Assembly: GCA_947846985.1 (NCBI GenBank)
Contig: CANTUZ010000004.1
Coordinates: 56,521,672-56,585,671 of the forward strand
Source: Fratercula arctica
Lineage: Eukaryota > Chordata > Aves > Charadriiformes > Alcidae
Direction: 5' to 3'
DNA: 64,000 nt
Made by a program: the position numbers and the translations under genes. The notes under the pieces were generated by a model, which was not told the origin of the DNA, did no database searches, and saw only the letters and a program-made list of their open reading frames with translations. Below are positions 50,501 through 63,191 of the stretch, piece by piece. Numbering within the stretch: position 1 is the stretch's first letter; each line of letters opens with the position of its first letter.

Positions 50501-52268
50501 AGCAAGCGTGTTCCAATACACAGCACATATATTTTCTATTGCTTTGAAATTGCATCTGCTTTTTATAAGAGTAGGGTGATTATTATATAAGAAAAGCCTA
50601 TTTGCCTGAGTATGTGGTTACACATTTTCTACTGACTTCACAAATTGTTCAAATTTCAGTATTTGTTGGCTTCATTATAAACCAGTGTTATTACTGGCAG
50701 CTACTATAAGGTATTAAAAAGACTTTTTTTATTGTTACTGTAGTGTGGTATTAAGGATCAGAAAGTCATCTGAAATAAGTGAAAGCTGAAAGGGCACGAG
50801 TTAATATACATTGTATTTCAATTTAAAATCTTACTGAAGTAAATTATGTTCTGCTCACCAGGCCAAGGAACCAACAGATCCCACAGATGTGCGATGTCTT
50901 CTGAGATCTCATCCATTAGAGCTCTCTGGTTCAAACCAAATCCCGCCTGACCACTCTGCTCGGTTGAAGAGACTCATGTTGACTGGCCTTTGTGCTTTTG
51001 TATACCTCCTACCAAAGGAGGTCATCTAGCACTAATTCTGTTAACTCTTTTTATATAATTCACCTCAAATAATCTGTGTCTGGATTTGTTTTCCTGGGTG
51101 GTGTTTCTCCTATTCATTTTGTTAGAAGACTTTTTCAGAATTTCACTGCTCTGAGGGGTGGGAAAATAGAAAATCAGATTAAATTCCATTCCCAAAGGAG
51201 ACACATTAAATCTCAGTTCATTGCTTACATTTTTACTCTGTTTCATCAGTAAACTGAAACACAAAAATTGGTTTATAAAATCTACAATAATAGACCTGGG
51301 TAAACTTTTTTGTTCACAATATGAAACTAGAATTGTACAAGCATGTGAAGTTTCAGGGCAGCAAACCTGTGCCTACCTTCATCCTGGTAAACTGAGACCA
51401 CAGAATGTACCCATGTGCATTAACAACTGGGAACATTTCAGGCTGAAAAGAACAAACACACAGACAAATGTTACGCAAGCTGTTGATTTTGAAGACAGTA
51501 CAAAAACATCAATTATTTTTCTGTCTTCCAAACTGAAGTGCTCAAAGAACATGAGAATTGTTCATAATCCAAATGCCCTGAGTACATACAGGGGGTCCCT
51601 AACTTTTCAGTGAGACACTGAATGCAATGGCTAGACTTCATAGGGTCACGTTGAGTGCTAAAGTCAGACAGAGCCACCTTGCATCCCTGAGGGCAAAACT
51701 CATCTTGTTGTGTCTGCTTTCAGGTACGAGATGTTCAGAAAAATCAGGTTAAGGTCCGATATGGTGGGACAAAAGGATTGAAAGCCAACACGACCAGCAA
51801 AATGAAGGGTTCATCTCAATTTATGGCAGCACTACGTGCAGACTATTAGAAAGCATATGTCCAGTTTGCTGAGTATTACTGGGGGAGAGGGAAAGGCAGT
51901 CAGAGAAGTGTATAGTTTTCCACAGCTTTACTAGCCTGGGTAAACTTTCACTATCTACTGGTTTCACTGGATTTGAGACAGCATCTGTAATACTATTATT
52001 TACAGCTGCACCAAACTCTTGATAAGTTGCCGCAACATCAGCTCTGCTCTTGGGTACAGACACAAGATACTTGATGAGCCCAGCTCTTCATAAACTCCAG
52101 ACAAGACAAAAGATTATCAGTTTTCTATCAGTAACATACTGCAGTTGTTCAAATGACAGGTTATTTTGACACCTACTGGCCAACTCAGAGTACAGCATTG
52201 TTAAATAGCCAGGTTGAGACAGTGCCAAAAGTAGGCAGAAGTTAAAGCCAGCCTCAATAAAGTAAAAA

Positions 52269-52304
52269 CCCTTTTTTTCCCCCCACTTCCCCCCCCCCCC
52301 CCCC
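52269..52304 (-). repeat. C16 run with adjoining pyrimidine tract
   Basis: CCCTTTTTTTCCCCCC at 52269-52284 and a C16 run at 52289-52304 make the minus strand a G-run, the mirror of the G18 tract at 32304. Length may be inexact. Confidence 0.9.
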
Positions 52305-55089
52305 ACTGGAAGTCAATGTATGGTTGGCAACTCGAAAGGCAGGACAGAGTGCTGAAGATCCCAGCCCAGTCTGAATCACAGGGTTACTTTAAAATAATTT
52401 GAGGGGATAAGGACAGGGAGCGGAGGGGAAGGAAGAGGAATATGGGGACTGGGAAGCAGGATCCTAGTTGGAGAGCATAGCATTTACGTTTGTAAGCACT
52501 GGTGTGGTTAATGGCTCAAAAATAGCTCTTAGGCATTGATGCATGAAATCCATTGCCAGGTCCAGGTGTTGAAAAAGGACTTGACTGATAAGAAAAGGCT
52601 GGTCAGAATTGAGAGAGCTACCAATGATATAAACAACTGCCAATCGGGGGAAAAAAAGGATTAATCACCTCTGGAAGCTAATCAGAGCACCACTGCGCCC
52701 AAATACCATTACTGGATTATAGTATCAGGGTCCATACAAAGAGAGGGGCACTGTTACATTACAAGTCAGTTAAAATATAGCATGAAAGTAGATCTAGGGG
52801 TATGGGATGAAAAGATTAATGAACCCTACGATATTTTGACACTGGAAGTCAAAAAGCATGGTTATTGTCAACTCTCCTGCCAGGTTGACCCAGAGTACAG
52901 AATCAGTAGATGTGGATACAAAATTACAATCCTGCCCAACTAGCTTAGTCTACAAAATGGAGAAATTGCTAAGGTCCAGAAATGAGATTTTTTTCGTAGA
53001 GAAGAACCGGGTGCATTAACTTAAGTATTGATCCCAATATTTTCCAGTCTTCTTTCCAAGAACTTCCACACTCCACATTTCCCTGGCTGTGCACCTAACA
53101 GAGGAGGGATCCTGCAATGCAAGGCCAAGCAAAGTTCAGAGAAAGGCTCAGAATAAATTTTCCAGCCTTCATCTGCTCCCAGCCAGTCCTTTGGATTTAG
53201 CTGTACTGTAGACAGCGTAAGCAACAAGTCATGACATAATTTTTGCTAGTCCTGTTTCTTTATCACTCTCAAACTCTGTATTTGTATTTCCATAGAGAGA
53301 AGCTCTCCATTGCCTTTTCTGCTTTATATTTTCACTGATTTTTTTTCCCTGCCCCTTTACCACAATCTTGAAATGAAACATGAACATAGTAATGTTCAAA
53401 CTTGAGCTGAACCTTGAAAGTGATGATATCTGAGTGGGTTTGAAATTAGATGAGTTCTCCTTTCCTTCTTTCAAATGCTTGGGAGAAGATGTCAACCTGC
53501 TTACAGAGATACGGGGACTGACTGACGTTTTCAAACACTGCAGAATATTTTTACAAGCAATGCGTGCAGTATTTGGGATACTGAATCATTGCAGAAGGAT
53601 TTTGTACCCTACTGCAGAGAAAGTGTCCGGTGTTGAGAGAGCTCGTCCAGAGCTCATACTTCATCTGGGACTCTGAGAGAATATAGCCATTCTTTAAACA
53701 AGCAGCCTACCAGCTAACGTCACCCCTGCATGATGGCTATAAAAAAGCAAAGTGAAGCCACAGACAATAAACAAGTACCATTTTTGCAGTTTGACCTGAT
53801 CTGGCAAAATGTATCTCTTCAGGCTGTGCATCCCACTGAGACAGGCAGTATCTTTTTGCTCTGAAAAGAAAACAGTCCCAAGTCTCTGGTAATGTGAAGC
53901 ATTGTGGTGAGAGAGATATGAGCATAAACATATAAACAAGAGAAATTACACCGTGAGGACGTAAGCAACAGCAATCCAGGCATCTGCAGAGCAAGAGGTG
54001 CTGACTGCAGTTCCTGAGGTGTTGCTAAACCCATTTTTTTTTTGTATTTGAATTAGCTGCGGAGAAAACATGTGCTGGGCATGGACAACAGTGTGTTGGG
54101 TGTAGCCCGACCCTGAGCAGAAGAACAACCGCTGCAACAGAAACATTGCAATTCCAATATCAGACAAGAAGGTACAGACCAATGCAGATGGGCAGATGGG
54201 AAACCAGGAAGAAAATTGCACTGGTCATCCTGAAGTGCAGCAGTCTCAGCTTGCCAGGTGCCTCCTACTCTTTTTGTAGGCTTTGTGGAAAAAAAGAATT
54301 GTAAGAAGCAATACTTAAAATTCACCTTCGTGTTAAGTTAGTATCAGTCTCTCCCACCCAATAAAATGAGGAGAAAAAGTCTTGAGTTCCTGCCCTCCAG
54401 CAAATTCAGCTGAAGAACTAGAGGCAGCATCCACTGCATCTAAAATGTCAGCAGTGCAGAATCAACATTCTTGAAACTTTATACCATCAAATGATGAAGC
54501 TAAAAGTCCCTGGTAGCTATTGAGCCTGAGGTCAGATATTCTACAGCTGCACTCCAAACACAAAAACAACTTTTATCTTAAGCCTCCCACGATACTTCAG
54601 ATGCCTTAAGCAAAATTCCCCTCTTACACATGCACACTCTGCTGCTGTTTGCTCTCCTCCTGTGGGCAGAACCGGTGGGATTCCCGCTCGAGCAGAGCAG
54701 GCAGAATAGCAGAGCTGAGATCTTCTCCGTGATTCCTGTGGGGAAGAAGCTGGATTATAACAAGGCTGCCCAGAAAGACCAGAATGGATATAATCATTGA
54801 AATGTTCACAGGAAAAGCCTGTGAACAAATTTCATAGCTTGGCTGTGCTACCTCACCAAGATTTTATCTGCTCATTTTATCATTTAAAAAAATAAAAACA
54901 AACAACCAAACATACATTTTTGCTGGATAGGGAAAGATACTCTCCTGTGTCTTTCAATATAACATTTCGGGTATGTGTTAAGAATAGCACTCAAAAGCAC
55001 CTAAAAATGGATAAGGCTGTAGGAAAAGCCTTTACCTCCAGGGATGAAGGCTGCATGCAGGCACTGAAGAGAATAAGAATGGGAATGAG

Positions 55090-55118
55090 AAGGCTAGTGT
55101 AACACTAGCCTTAGTGTT
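55090..55118. repeat. Nested palindromes
   Basis: Arms AAGGCTAGTGT (55090-55100) and ACACTAGCCTT (55102-55112) are a perfect 11-bp inverted repeat around one base. The right half also pairs with the next bases: AACACTA (55101-55107), loop GCCT, TAGTGTT (55112-55118). The same strand can thus fold in two alternative ways. Confidence 0.9.
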
Positions 55119-55510
55119 GCATGCTATTTGTTCTACAGCTGTAGTTTGTGTGAGTAGAAAGGAGCCACGCATTGAGAGAGGGGAGAGAAGAGAGAGGAAG
55201 CAGTTGGCCAAACTAAGGTAATTTTGCAGCTGTATGGGTTATGGATATATATGGGTAAAACAAAGGAAACCCCAGAGCGCATTTTTCCTCCCACTAACTG
55301 GCCTCTGATCTCTGATCATCTGCTCCCCCTACAGCTATAGTTCTCCTGGCTTATTTCAGGATTTAATTTCAAATTATACATGTGCAAATACAGACTGAAA
55401 TCCCATTTTACCACCAGTTTGATCACTACTGTCTGAACTAAAAATTCTAAAATACAGTGACTCTAATGTAGTTATGTTTCTTGTCCGCTGTTTGTAGTAT
55501 AATAAGATAC

Positions 55511-55598
55511 AGAAGCCAGGAACCCACTGTATCAAGCACTGTGCAAACATATCCCTGTACAATTCTTCCTCCATGAGTTTACAATTTAAGTACACAAG
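55511..55598 (+). mobile_element. Possible ancient LINE/SINE 3' tail of the L3/CR1-L3 kind
   Basis: The sequence AACCCACTGTATCAAGCACT, GTGCAAACAT, CCTCCATGAGTTTACAATTT and AAGTACACAAG follows a widespread vertebrate relic I recall as '...CACTGTACAAACA...CCCTGCCCCAAAGAGCTTACAATCTAAG...'. The exact family name is uncertain. No frame or other function is visible. Confidence 0.4.
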
Positions 55599-56754
55599 GG
55601 TTGAACTATGTTAACACTACTGCTACTTCCTTTTTTTTTTCCTAGGCTCTGAAAGACCTAAACATCGAGTTGACTGTATATGTTATAAATATTTTCTAAA
55701 TATTATTTACCCAAGAGGCAGGATAACAGCTTTGAAAGTATAAGTACAATGTAGAAACACTTAAAACACACCCAACTTTCCCATGCCTCTCCCTTGCAGT
55801 CCATTGAACACAAACACCCACTACTGTTTTGTCCTAACACTCTTACATGAAGCATTTCCAATAAAACCAGAGTTTGTCTCTGCCTTCATGGCACCACTAA
55901 CAATCATCTCATTCCTTTGCCCAAACAGCAGTATCTTCTAGCTGCCCCATCTCGTCTTTATTTCTGACCGGATTTTTTCCACACTGCCCTAAAGTTAATG
56001 GAACTTCCAACTAGAAAGAGCAGAATCCCCTTAAAAATACTTCTGTCTTAAAGTAATTTCTCCTTGCTACATATAAGTGCTATCAGGTTTCTGTACTATG
56101 CTAAATCGCCTTTTTTTTGTCTTAGAGTGTACCCAAAGACGGCAGGTCCTGTAGGGACTATAACTCTGAAAAGGCTGGTCCAACAGACAGCTTGACACAT
56201 TTCATAAAAGAGAAACAAAACTGCAGTTTATGACAAATATGATGCCACCTTCACTTCTGAATTAATTCCATCTTCTTCTGTCTAAGACTATAACTTGAAA
56301 AATAATCCTTCCAGTGGGTTTCCCAGTGCGTATTCTCTTTCTACCTTTAAGCACTAAACTCAGTGACCAAGGGACTGTTTCCATTTTGCGTCTTGCACAG
56401 AATTGAGCAGTTTTGTAATTTGTGATGAATGTCTGAAAGCGAACAAGGGAACATACCACCTGAAGTTTCCATTACAGACCACGGACTAAATTTGTACAGA
56501 GACATTAAATGTAAATTTCTGTAGAACAGACCAGAATAGTTTCTCCTTCATGACAGACTAGCAGATCTTTTGTGACTTAACCTTTTTCTTTCAGAAATCA
56601 TTTCAATTAATTGATTAAAGCATAAATTTATGATCTTGGTCGAGATTCTTACTTGTTTTAAAAATCTGTCTTTTCTTCCCCTATTAGAGAAGTTATTACT
56701 GTCACAAATTATTTAGAAGTGATTACAACAAAAGAACACCTCAGAATCATCTTT

Positions 56755-57010
56755 CTGTCACATGCCATTGCTCAGGGAAAGTTTCCACATTTTAACCAGT
56801 GGCAGGTTCACCCTTCCTGCCATCAGTGGATTCATCTTAATATATTGAATTTGAAGGAATTCATTCTGGTGATTAAGAAGATCCAGAAATTTATTTAATG
56901 GGCATTTAATTGCTGAAGAGGGTATAATTTTAAAGCTATTCATCATGCTTTAAGTAGTTTATTACATGTAACTAGCCCATTTAAAACTCAAGGAGCTTTG
57001 ATTTCACTAA
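56755..57010. promoter_or_regulatory. Candidate conserved noncoding block, AT-rich homeodomain sites
   Basis: The block is dense in TAAT cores (TTTATTTAATGGGCATTTAA then TTG around 56890-56912, ACTAATATTAATATTTG near 57007) and free of repeats or homopolymers. It reads like unique, slowly evolving DNA, but that is an impression and not a measurement. Confidence 0.15.
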
Positions 57011-57074
57011 TATTAATATTTGTCCTAAGTTACTACTAATGATGGATGCCAGTGTGAAACGATCCTTTTTCCTT

Positions 57075-57087
57075 TATATATATATAT
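57075..57087 (+). repeat. Short TA microsatellite
   Basis: Six and a half TA units. Confidence 0.9.
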
Positions 57088-58616
57088 GACCTGCAACCAC
57101 CCAAGCTGTGAGCCCACGGCAGATGCACCAGAGAATCCATCTTACAGTTGCAGTCATGTCTAGTTTTTCCTCTTTGCTTTATAACTTATCAAAACAGATG
57201 TAGGAGTTTGGAGGGAAATGAGCAGTTTTATGTTATTGTGTATTCTAAATAGTTGACTACTCAGCCAAAATAAACTTTGGCCTTCTAGTAGCTTTAAGGC
57301 AGTACTGGCACATGTAAAACAAAGCATACAACAATACATACCACGATGAGTGCCAGATGTTCATGGGAGAAAACACACAGCTGTTGGGCTTAGATCACCT
57401 GAACTCTTTTAAAAGCCAAAGACACCACTCACCTTTGTTGAGCTGTCAGATTAGCAGAGGGACTGCAAAGACTGGAAGCAAGGAAGGGTCGTCTCAGTTA
57501 CACTGAAGAATGCCAATTTATGCCTCATCAGCCAGCTGTCATGTAAAATTCCTTATGATAGACAGGACTAAAAATAACTAATTTGTCTTAAATGTACTGT
57601 TAGGCACATTGAAATAATCTAGTTACAGTCACTCTTCTATTAGAAGCTGAGTGTTTCTAAAGTTTACTGTAAAAACCCAATTGACTCCAATTCCTCTATT
57701 CTTCTATCCAGAAATAGTGCTGAGCAACTCAGTGAAAGGTTATTCAGCACGACTAAATTTCACCATGCCATGAATTACAAGCAAGTGGACTGCAAACTCC
57801 TGAATTCTATATAGTAATAAAATAACAGCTAGGAATTATGATTATCCCACGTACACAAACATAAGATAAATATTGGGTGATACATATCCCTGACATGGAG
57901 TTTCAATAAAGATTAATTTTGCTGAAAAGATGAAGATAGACTACAACAAATCATTAAACTATTATAGGTGGAGTTACCCCACTGATGAAAATCTCTGGCA
58001 AAACTAGCCCCCAGAAGAGCACTTCCCTTAAAAGGATATAGCTACAGGATTTTAAGTCATTTTGATGAAAACCAGTTGTAAGACTAAACACAATATTCCA
58101 TTCCCAGTGCTGAATTACAGTAAAAGCAATAAATATGTTCCTCAGTTTTCTGAGCATCCAAACAGCAGGATCATGTATTCTTCTAGAATGATTCAGGGGT
58201 TACGCTGTTTGGATCAGTTATCTAAAATTCTGCTAGTGTACACTGTCACAAACATAAGCATACTATTTTTAAACCACAATAACCAACTGAATAATCTATT
58301 TTTAAGCCTATTTTTGTTGAGCTCTTATGCTGTGCATGTATCCAGCTGAAGACACCTAATGATCTGTTGTGTTTGCACACACTTTTTCAGTTATTTCTCT
58401 GAAATTCAGTTAGGGCCAGTTCCACAAGAGTGTTTATCTGCTTATATCCAAATTTCTATGCTAATTCCCACTAAAATTTGGAGATTAAATATCTCTAGAT
58501 CCTTAGAAATCACGGGGTTCTGATAAGGTTCTCCTCACTTCTGCTCAAGACAATAGTTTCATCCTCACTTTCTAGAGATGTTCAACAGAAACATACAGGT
58601 TTTGAATTAGTCGAAC

Positions 58617-58684
58617 TGTGTTCACTGTGAATTTAGAATTTTGAAATTCACCATACCATGTGTTCATGGTGAATTTATATTTTT
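58617..58684. repeat. Direct repeat (26 bp, 42-bp spacing) with an inverted core copy between
   Basis: Units 58617-58642 and 58659-58684 match at 22 of 26 positions (TGTGTTCA, two variable bases, GTGAATTTA, then a T-rich end). Between them AAATTCACCAT (58644-58654) is the exact reverse complement of ATGGTGAATTT (58666-58676) in the second unit. The locus thus holds two direct copies and one inverted copy of the core. Confidence 0.85.
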
Positions 58685-58788
58685 ATACCTTAAATACCTT
58701 AAAGGCATTTTTTCAATACAAGTTTATTGAGGGGGTAGGGGAAACCCCAACCAAATTCAGAATATTGAGAATATGCAATGGATAGCTT

Positions 58789-58828
58789 TACATTTCCTGT
58801 GTCTCATGTACATTTCCCGTGTCTCATA
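58789..58828 (+). repeat. 20-bp tandem duplication
   Basis: TACATTTCCTGTGTCTCATG (58789-58808) is followed by a copy with two changes (58809-58828). It lies about 100 bp after the repeat at 58617-58684. Confidence 0.9.
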
Positions 58829-61800
58829 GAGCTGTAAAAGCATGGCAACAGAATAAATGAAGACAGTCATAATGTGGAGGCAAACACTTCCCTACCATAA
58901 GCAGTCTCACTACAATTACTGGAACTATTCACATCCATGTATGAAGCAGTCAGTACAATTATCATTCCACATTTTATTCTCTCACCTTCTCAGTATTCAA
59001 CAGAATCGCCTTTTATTCTTTTTTTATTATATTCAAATATAAAATAAAGCTCCTTTTGGAGAGATGTTCTTGCATGTAGTAAGTGAATGTAAAGATATAC
59101 TTCTGATTAGCACAAAGAAACAAAGTCCAAACGAAAGCAATCCCAACTCCTACCCGTTGGTCCTTTACTGGTCCCTGTGTGTGGCTGACACTACTTACGA
59201 TGTGATAGCAGATCTGGGACATTTTTTCTGACTGACAGCAACAATGTTCACACGGTGCTAGCTCATGAAAAATTTGTCTCCGAAAGCCCACGCATTAAGT
59301 TCCTTGTTCTCAGTCTCCACACGCTACTACACTCTTGTGCTTTAACGCATCCGTGTTGCATTTCCCCAGTACAACTCTGTAAATGTCAAAATTAGACACA
59401 TAAGTTTTTAGTCTTTGTGAATCCCAGACTTACTCTGTCCTTGCTTGGAACCAATATGCTCTAATATTATGCTCTCATAAGCAAATTATGTCATGGTAAA
59501 AACTTCAGGATGTATTAAACATTTGCTGAGAAGTTTAGATCAGTCTTTATGGAGTTAGACTTTATGCAAAGAGTCTATGAGGCCCCACTGCTTTCCATAA
59601 GGGATGAGAGTCTACGAGATTCCTATAGTTTCATATTCTGCTATTAGTTAAGGACTTCCTAAATTTGCTTCCTAAATAAATAAAGCAATTCAATCCATAA
59701 ACTTACCATCGTATAACTTACTTAGTACCACAGGTCTGACATTACCCATCTGAACACGTGATTACCAAAAACAGGTGAACAATTTTTTTGGTCAAAGCAC
59801 TGTATTTCTATATGCACTGAGAGAAACATAGAGAAAAAAATTGAAACTCTCGTAATGAAATGTAACAAATACCTTAAATATTTTCATTGCTGTAAAACCG
59901 CATGGGTGGTTTCATGGAAACACCCCTTTTTTATTAAATCTAATAAATTCAATGCTTCCTTAAGTTGTTGCCTCAACTGAAGATTTTAATTGCTGTAACA
60001 GCACAAAACATTTATTCATACATCTGGTTAGAATTCCTTCTCTTTGACAAATTTAATCAGTGTAATTATCTATTTGACAGACGCATAGTTAGACAAGGAG
60101 AAACCTCAACCTCAACAAGATGTAGTTTACATGCTTCAATTAATCTTTCTAAAAATTTGTACAATCTAACAGATGGATCAAACTCTATGCAAGTATTTGA
60201 CCAAAGGCTATACATGAACAGTGACATGTTTTCTTTCAGGCAGTAGCTTGAGAAATTAATATTGTTTCACAAAGTTAGACAAAGGAATTGTAAATCTTAC
60301 ACTTATAATAGCTCCCTTCCTCATAAAACTATCTGCTACATAGAATATTGATGATGTAGCATTCTTAACCATGAAAAAGGACAGGTTTTAAATGTATATT
60401 ATTCTTGTTAAATCATTTTCTTTTATTCACGTCAAGAACTTCATAGCCCTGCATTACTGCAAATTAATGCACATTAACACCGATGAGCAAATAGTGAAAT
60501 ATCCCAAAAGGCAGACACCACTGTTACCATCTAATAACACAGCATGCTATCAAAGCAGAGACACTTCCCTGACCTCATATTTTCCATTAACATTAAAAAA
60601 AAAAAAATAAAATAAATTGTGATATGAAAACAAAACCTGTCCAGGGAAGGTGGTACTACTCTGGGAGAGGCTCCAATAGAGGATTTGTACTGTACTGGAG
60701 AGAGGACTATGTCACTGCTGACCCTTGCTGTTACAGATGGCGCCCCGCTACCGACTGCCCATGAAGCCAGCACCCGGCAGCCCCAACTAGGGAGTCTGTG
60801 TTGCTCCACGGTCTCTTGAGCACTGATACCATGATAGGAGGGCTCAGCACACCTACAGTCGGCTCTCCAAGAACAGCTCTGGGTGTATAGGCTGAAAGCC
60901 TCTGTGTAGACCAGCCTGGACCTCCCAAGCTGCCCTCAGAAGGAAAAGTAAACTCACTGCTTCACACCCCACAGGAATCAAAATACTCAGTAGCTGAAGT
61001 GTGATGGTCTGCAGCAGGTCACCATGTTACCACTGTCTTACTGTCAGTGGTGCCATGTGCCCACTTGGCCAAGCAAACGGAGACATTCAGAGCTTCAGCA
61101 CCTGCAGGACTCCCTGCCATCCTCCCCCGGAGGCAAGAGACACCTGACAAACTGCAGGTCTCACCAAGGAAGGGGCTCCTGCTCCAGCTGAGTTCCTGCA
61201 AGCCTTGAAGAGTTGGCCAGAGCTGCTGTCTTGCACAGAGCAATGCTGCTGATCAGATGAGTGATGGCATCCTCCTACAGACCTACTTAAGCAGCTTCAG
61301 CAACAGGATAGAATAAAACTTGCACCTCTCCCCTGCTATGAGAATGAGCACCATGTATAAGTGGAATGCCTAATCCCTTCACTATTTAGGCAACCTTTAA
61401 AATAAAACCATATTCACTAGCAGAGCATGCTACCATGCTGCTGTCACAGTATGCTTTAAGATTAGGTACCTTTGAGTGACAACTAATGCTTCTTACTCTT
61501 TAAAGCACCACAAGTGAAAGAAGTCATAGGAAGAAAGTTTGCCTGGCATAAAAACATAGTCTCTTGGTTGTGACCTTCATCATTCTGCACTCTGAGAAGT
61601 AATAGGAGCTTTGGTGACAATTAAGGAGCAGGCAACATGCTGCACAATCCAGGCTGTGCAGTGTAGGATTGGGTGTGAGCAAGAATTTCATTTAAATCTT
61701 CCACTTGTTAAATACATCTTTCCATCTGTCTCTGAGTCAGCAACATCCCCCTCGAGGCTGATACAAAGCCCAAGAGGAAACAAAACTTCTCCAAAACATT

Positions 61801-61891
61801 TTCAAACTTAATATATCAAGCCAATATTTAAATACATCTGAGGTTCACTCTACTCTAAAAGAGGGGGTGGGCGTGTTCCTTTCTGAACCAC
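58829..61891. other. Noncoding DNA, including a GC-richer block at 60620-61300
   Basis: The block from 60620 to about 61300 is clearly GC-richer than its flanks, with overlapping frames of 65-92 codons on the minus strand. It could be a decayed repeat or a lost exon cluster; I recognise neither. Confidence 0.7.
60595..60607 (+). repeat. A13 homopolymer at the edge of a GC-richer block
   Basis: The A13 run and following TAAAATAAATT separate AT-rich DNA from the GC-richer block 60620-61300. The poly(A) is on the wrong side for that block to be a minus-strand retrocopy. Confidence 0.9.
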
Positions 61892-61935
61892 GAGTGTACT
61901 TCAAAGGTACACTCTTTTCACTTCAATGTGAAAAG
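61892..61935. repeat. Two abutting perfect hairpins
   Basis: Hairpin 1: GAGTGTAC (61892-61899), loop TTCAAAG, GTACACTC (61907-61914). Hairpin 2: CTTTTCAC (61914-61921), loop TTCAAT, GTGAAAAG (61928-61935). The arms are perfect 8-bp pairs, the loops are near-identical, and the hairpins share base C61914. No repeat family is recognised. Confidence 0.85.
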
Positions 61936-62475
61936 CAGACCTAGTGCTCTAAAGCTACAAAGCCCTAACGCCCTTGATGTCTTAAAGATTATTTAAAATC
62001 AAATCAAAATTAATACCAGATGGGGAGGGGCAAGGAAGCCAGAGAAAGTGAAAAAAAGTATTAACATTCTGTTTTATCTGCAGTTATTTTTGGCATTTCA
62101 TATTGGTACTTTAATTTTTTTACCCTTCAGTCTGCTATGACTAACTAATTCCGAGCTTAACTGGCAATTTTGCTCACTTGTCAGATAATCACAGCAGTTA
62201 ATTTTTCCAGATCTCTTATTTAATAGTGCTAGGCAATTTATTTGCACCACAATTTATTTGCAAATATTATTCCCTTGTCGATTATTTCTTCTGCTGACTC
62301 ACTGCACTGGTATTTGCACCCCGCTTATTTACTTAGGCCTTGGATCTTGCTAGCACTTATGTTCACAACTCATTGCTCGCACAGAGCCAGTCAGTGGGAC
62401 TACGCACGGACTGAAGGCTACCATCTCACGCAAACGGTGGATACACACAGTCAAGCGTTGCATGTACAGGAAAAT

Positions 62476-62490
62476 AAAAAAAAAAAAAAA
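62476..62490 (+). repeat. A15 homopolymer
   Basis: Preceded by AAAAT; simple repeat. Confidence 0.9.
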
Positions 62491-63191
62491 GCTCTTGTTT
62501 CACAGCATAGAAACAACCATTACAAATCCTTAAGCAACTTGGAAACGGAGAACAAGACAGCACATTTTTCAGTCTTAAGCTTTCCATAAGGAAACAAAAA
62601 GAATAATGTGCAAAACCAATGATCCTATGGCACGAATAACTTGCAGCAACCAGTATAAGAAAAAAAAAACCCACAGCCTAAAATGAATTTACGCAGATTA
62701 CCGATTGAATATTAAGAACATGAACACATTCCCAACACAATCTTTTTGTGGGAACTTGGAATAATCTTGAGGGATATATTTTAAGAAGCTGAAAATGTCC
62801 CTTTTAACAATTTGCTAGCTCAATCTAACTGAAAACCCAATTAAGATGTAAGATAATTTGCTTTAAAGTATACTAAATGTCACATGGCAGCCTTGGCTCC
62901 ACCATAGCATATTTAATTATACATGTATATTATATTCAATTTATATTAAACTGCATTATATTATATTCAAAAAAGCCATATGGAAGAACATTAAGGCTCC
63001 AAAAGCCAAACACTGAAAAGTTAGCAAAAATCCAGAGTTCAAGTTGCCTGTTCCGCCATAGCATAGACATTTTGACACCATCTCCCATTACATGACCGCT
63101 TACTCTTCTCCCTAAAGAAACCCTCCCCCAGATATTGCGTATTTTCTCCCTCCCTCAGCCAGAAAGGTGCAGCACATTCTGTTATTTACAG

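Larger units (their letters stand above)
45829..52268. other. Noncoding DNA after the third CR1
   Basis: Contains the pyrimidine-biased stretch and the 15-bp triplet repeat. Frames of 130 codons (51221-51613, +) and 123 codons (49250-49621, minus) show no known motif. The 49250-49620 segment is locally GC-richer. Confidence 0.75.
52305..58616. other. Noncoding DNA with palindromes and one ancient tail
   Basis: No frame exceeds 101 codons. Notable contents are the nested palindromes at 55090, the possible relic at 55511 and the AT-rich motif block at 56755. Confidence 0.8.

Noticed and set aside
60738..60746. Retroviral primer-binding-site-like TGGCGCCCC
   Set aside because: The match stops after eight to nine bases, and no LTR start, polypurine tract or retroviral frame is visible. 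It is kept only as part of the finding on the GC-richer block.
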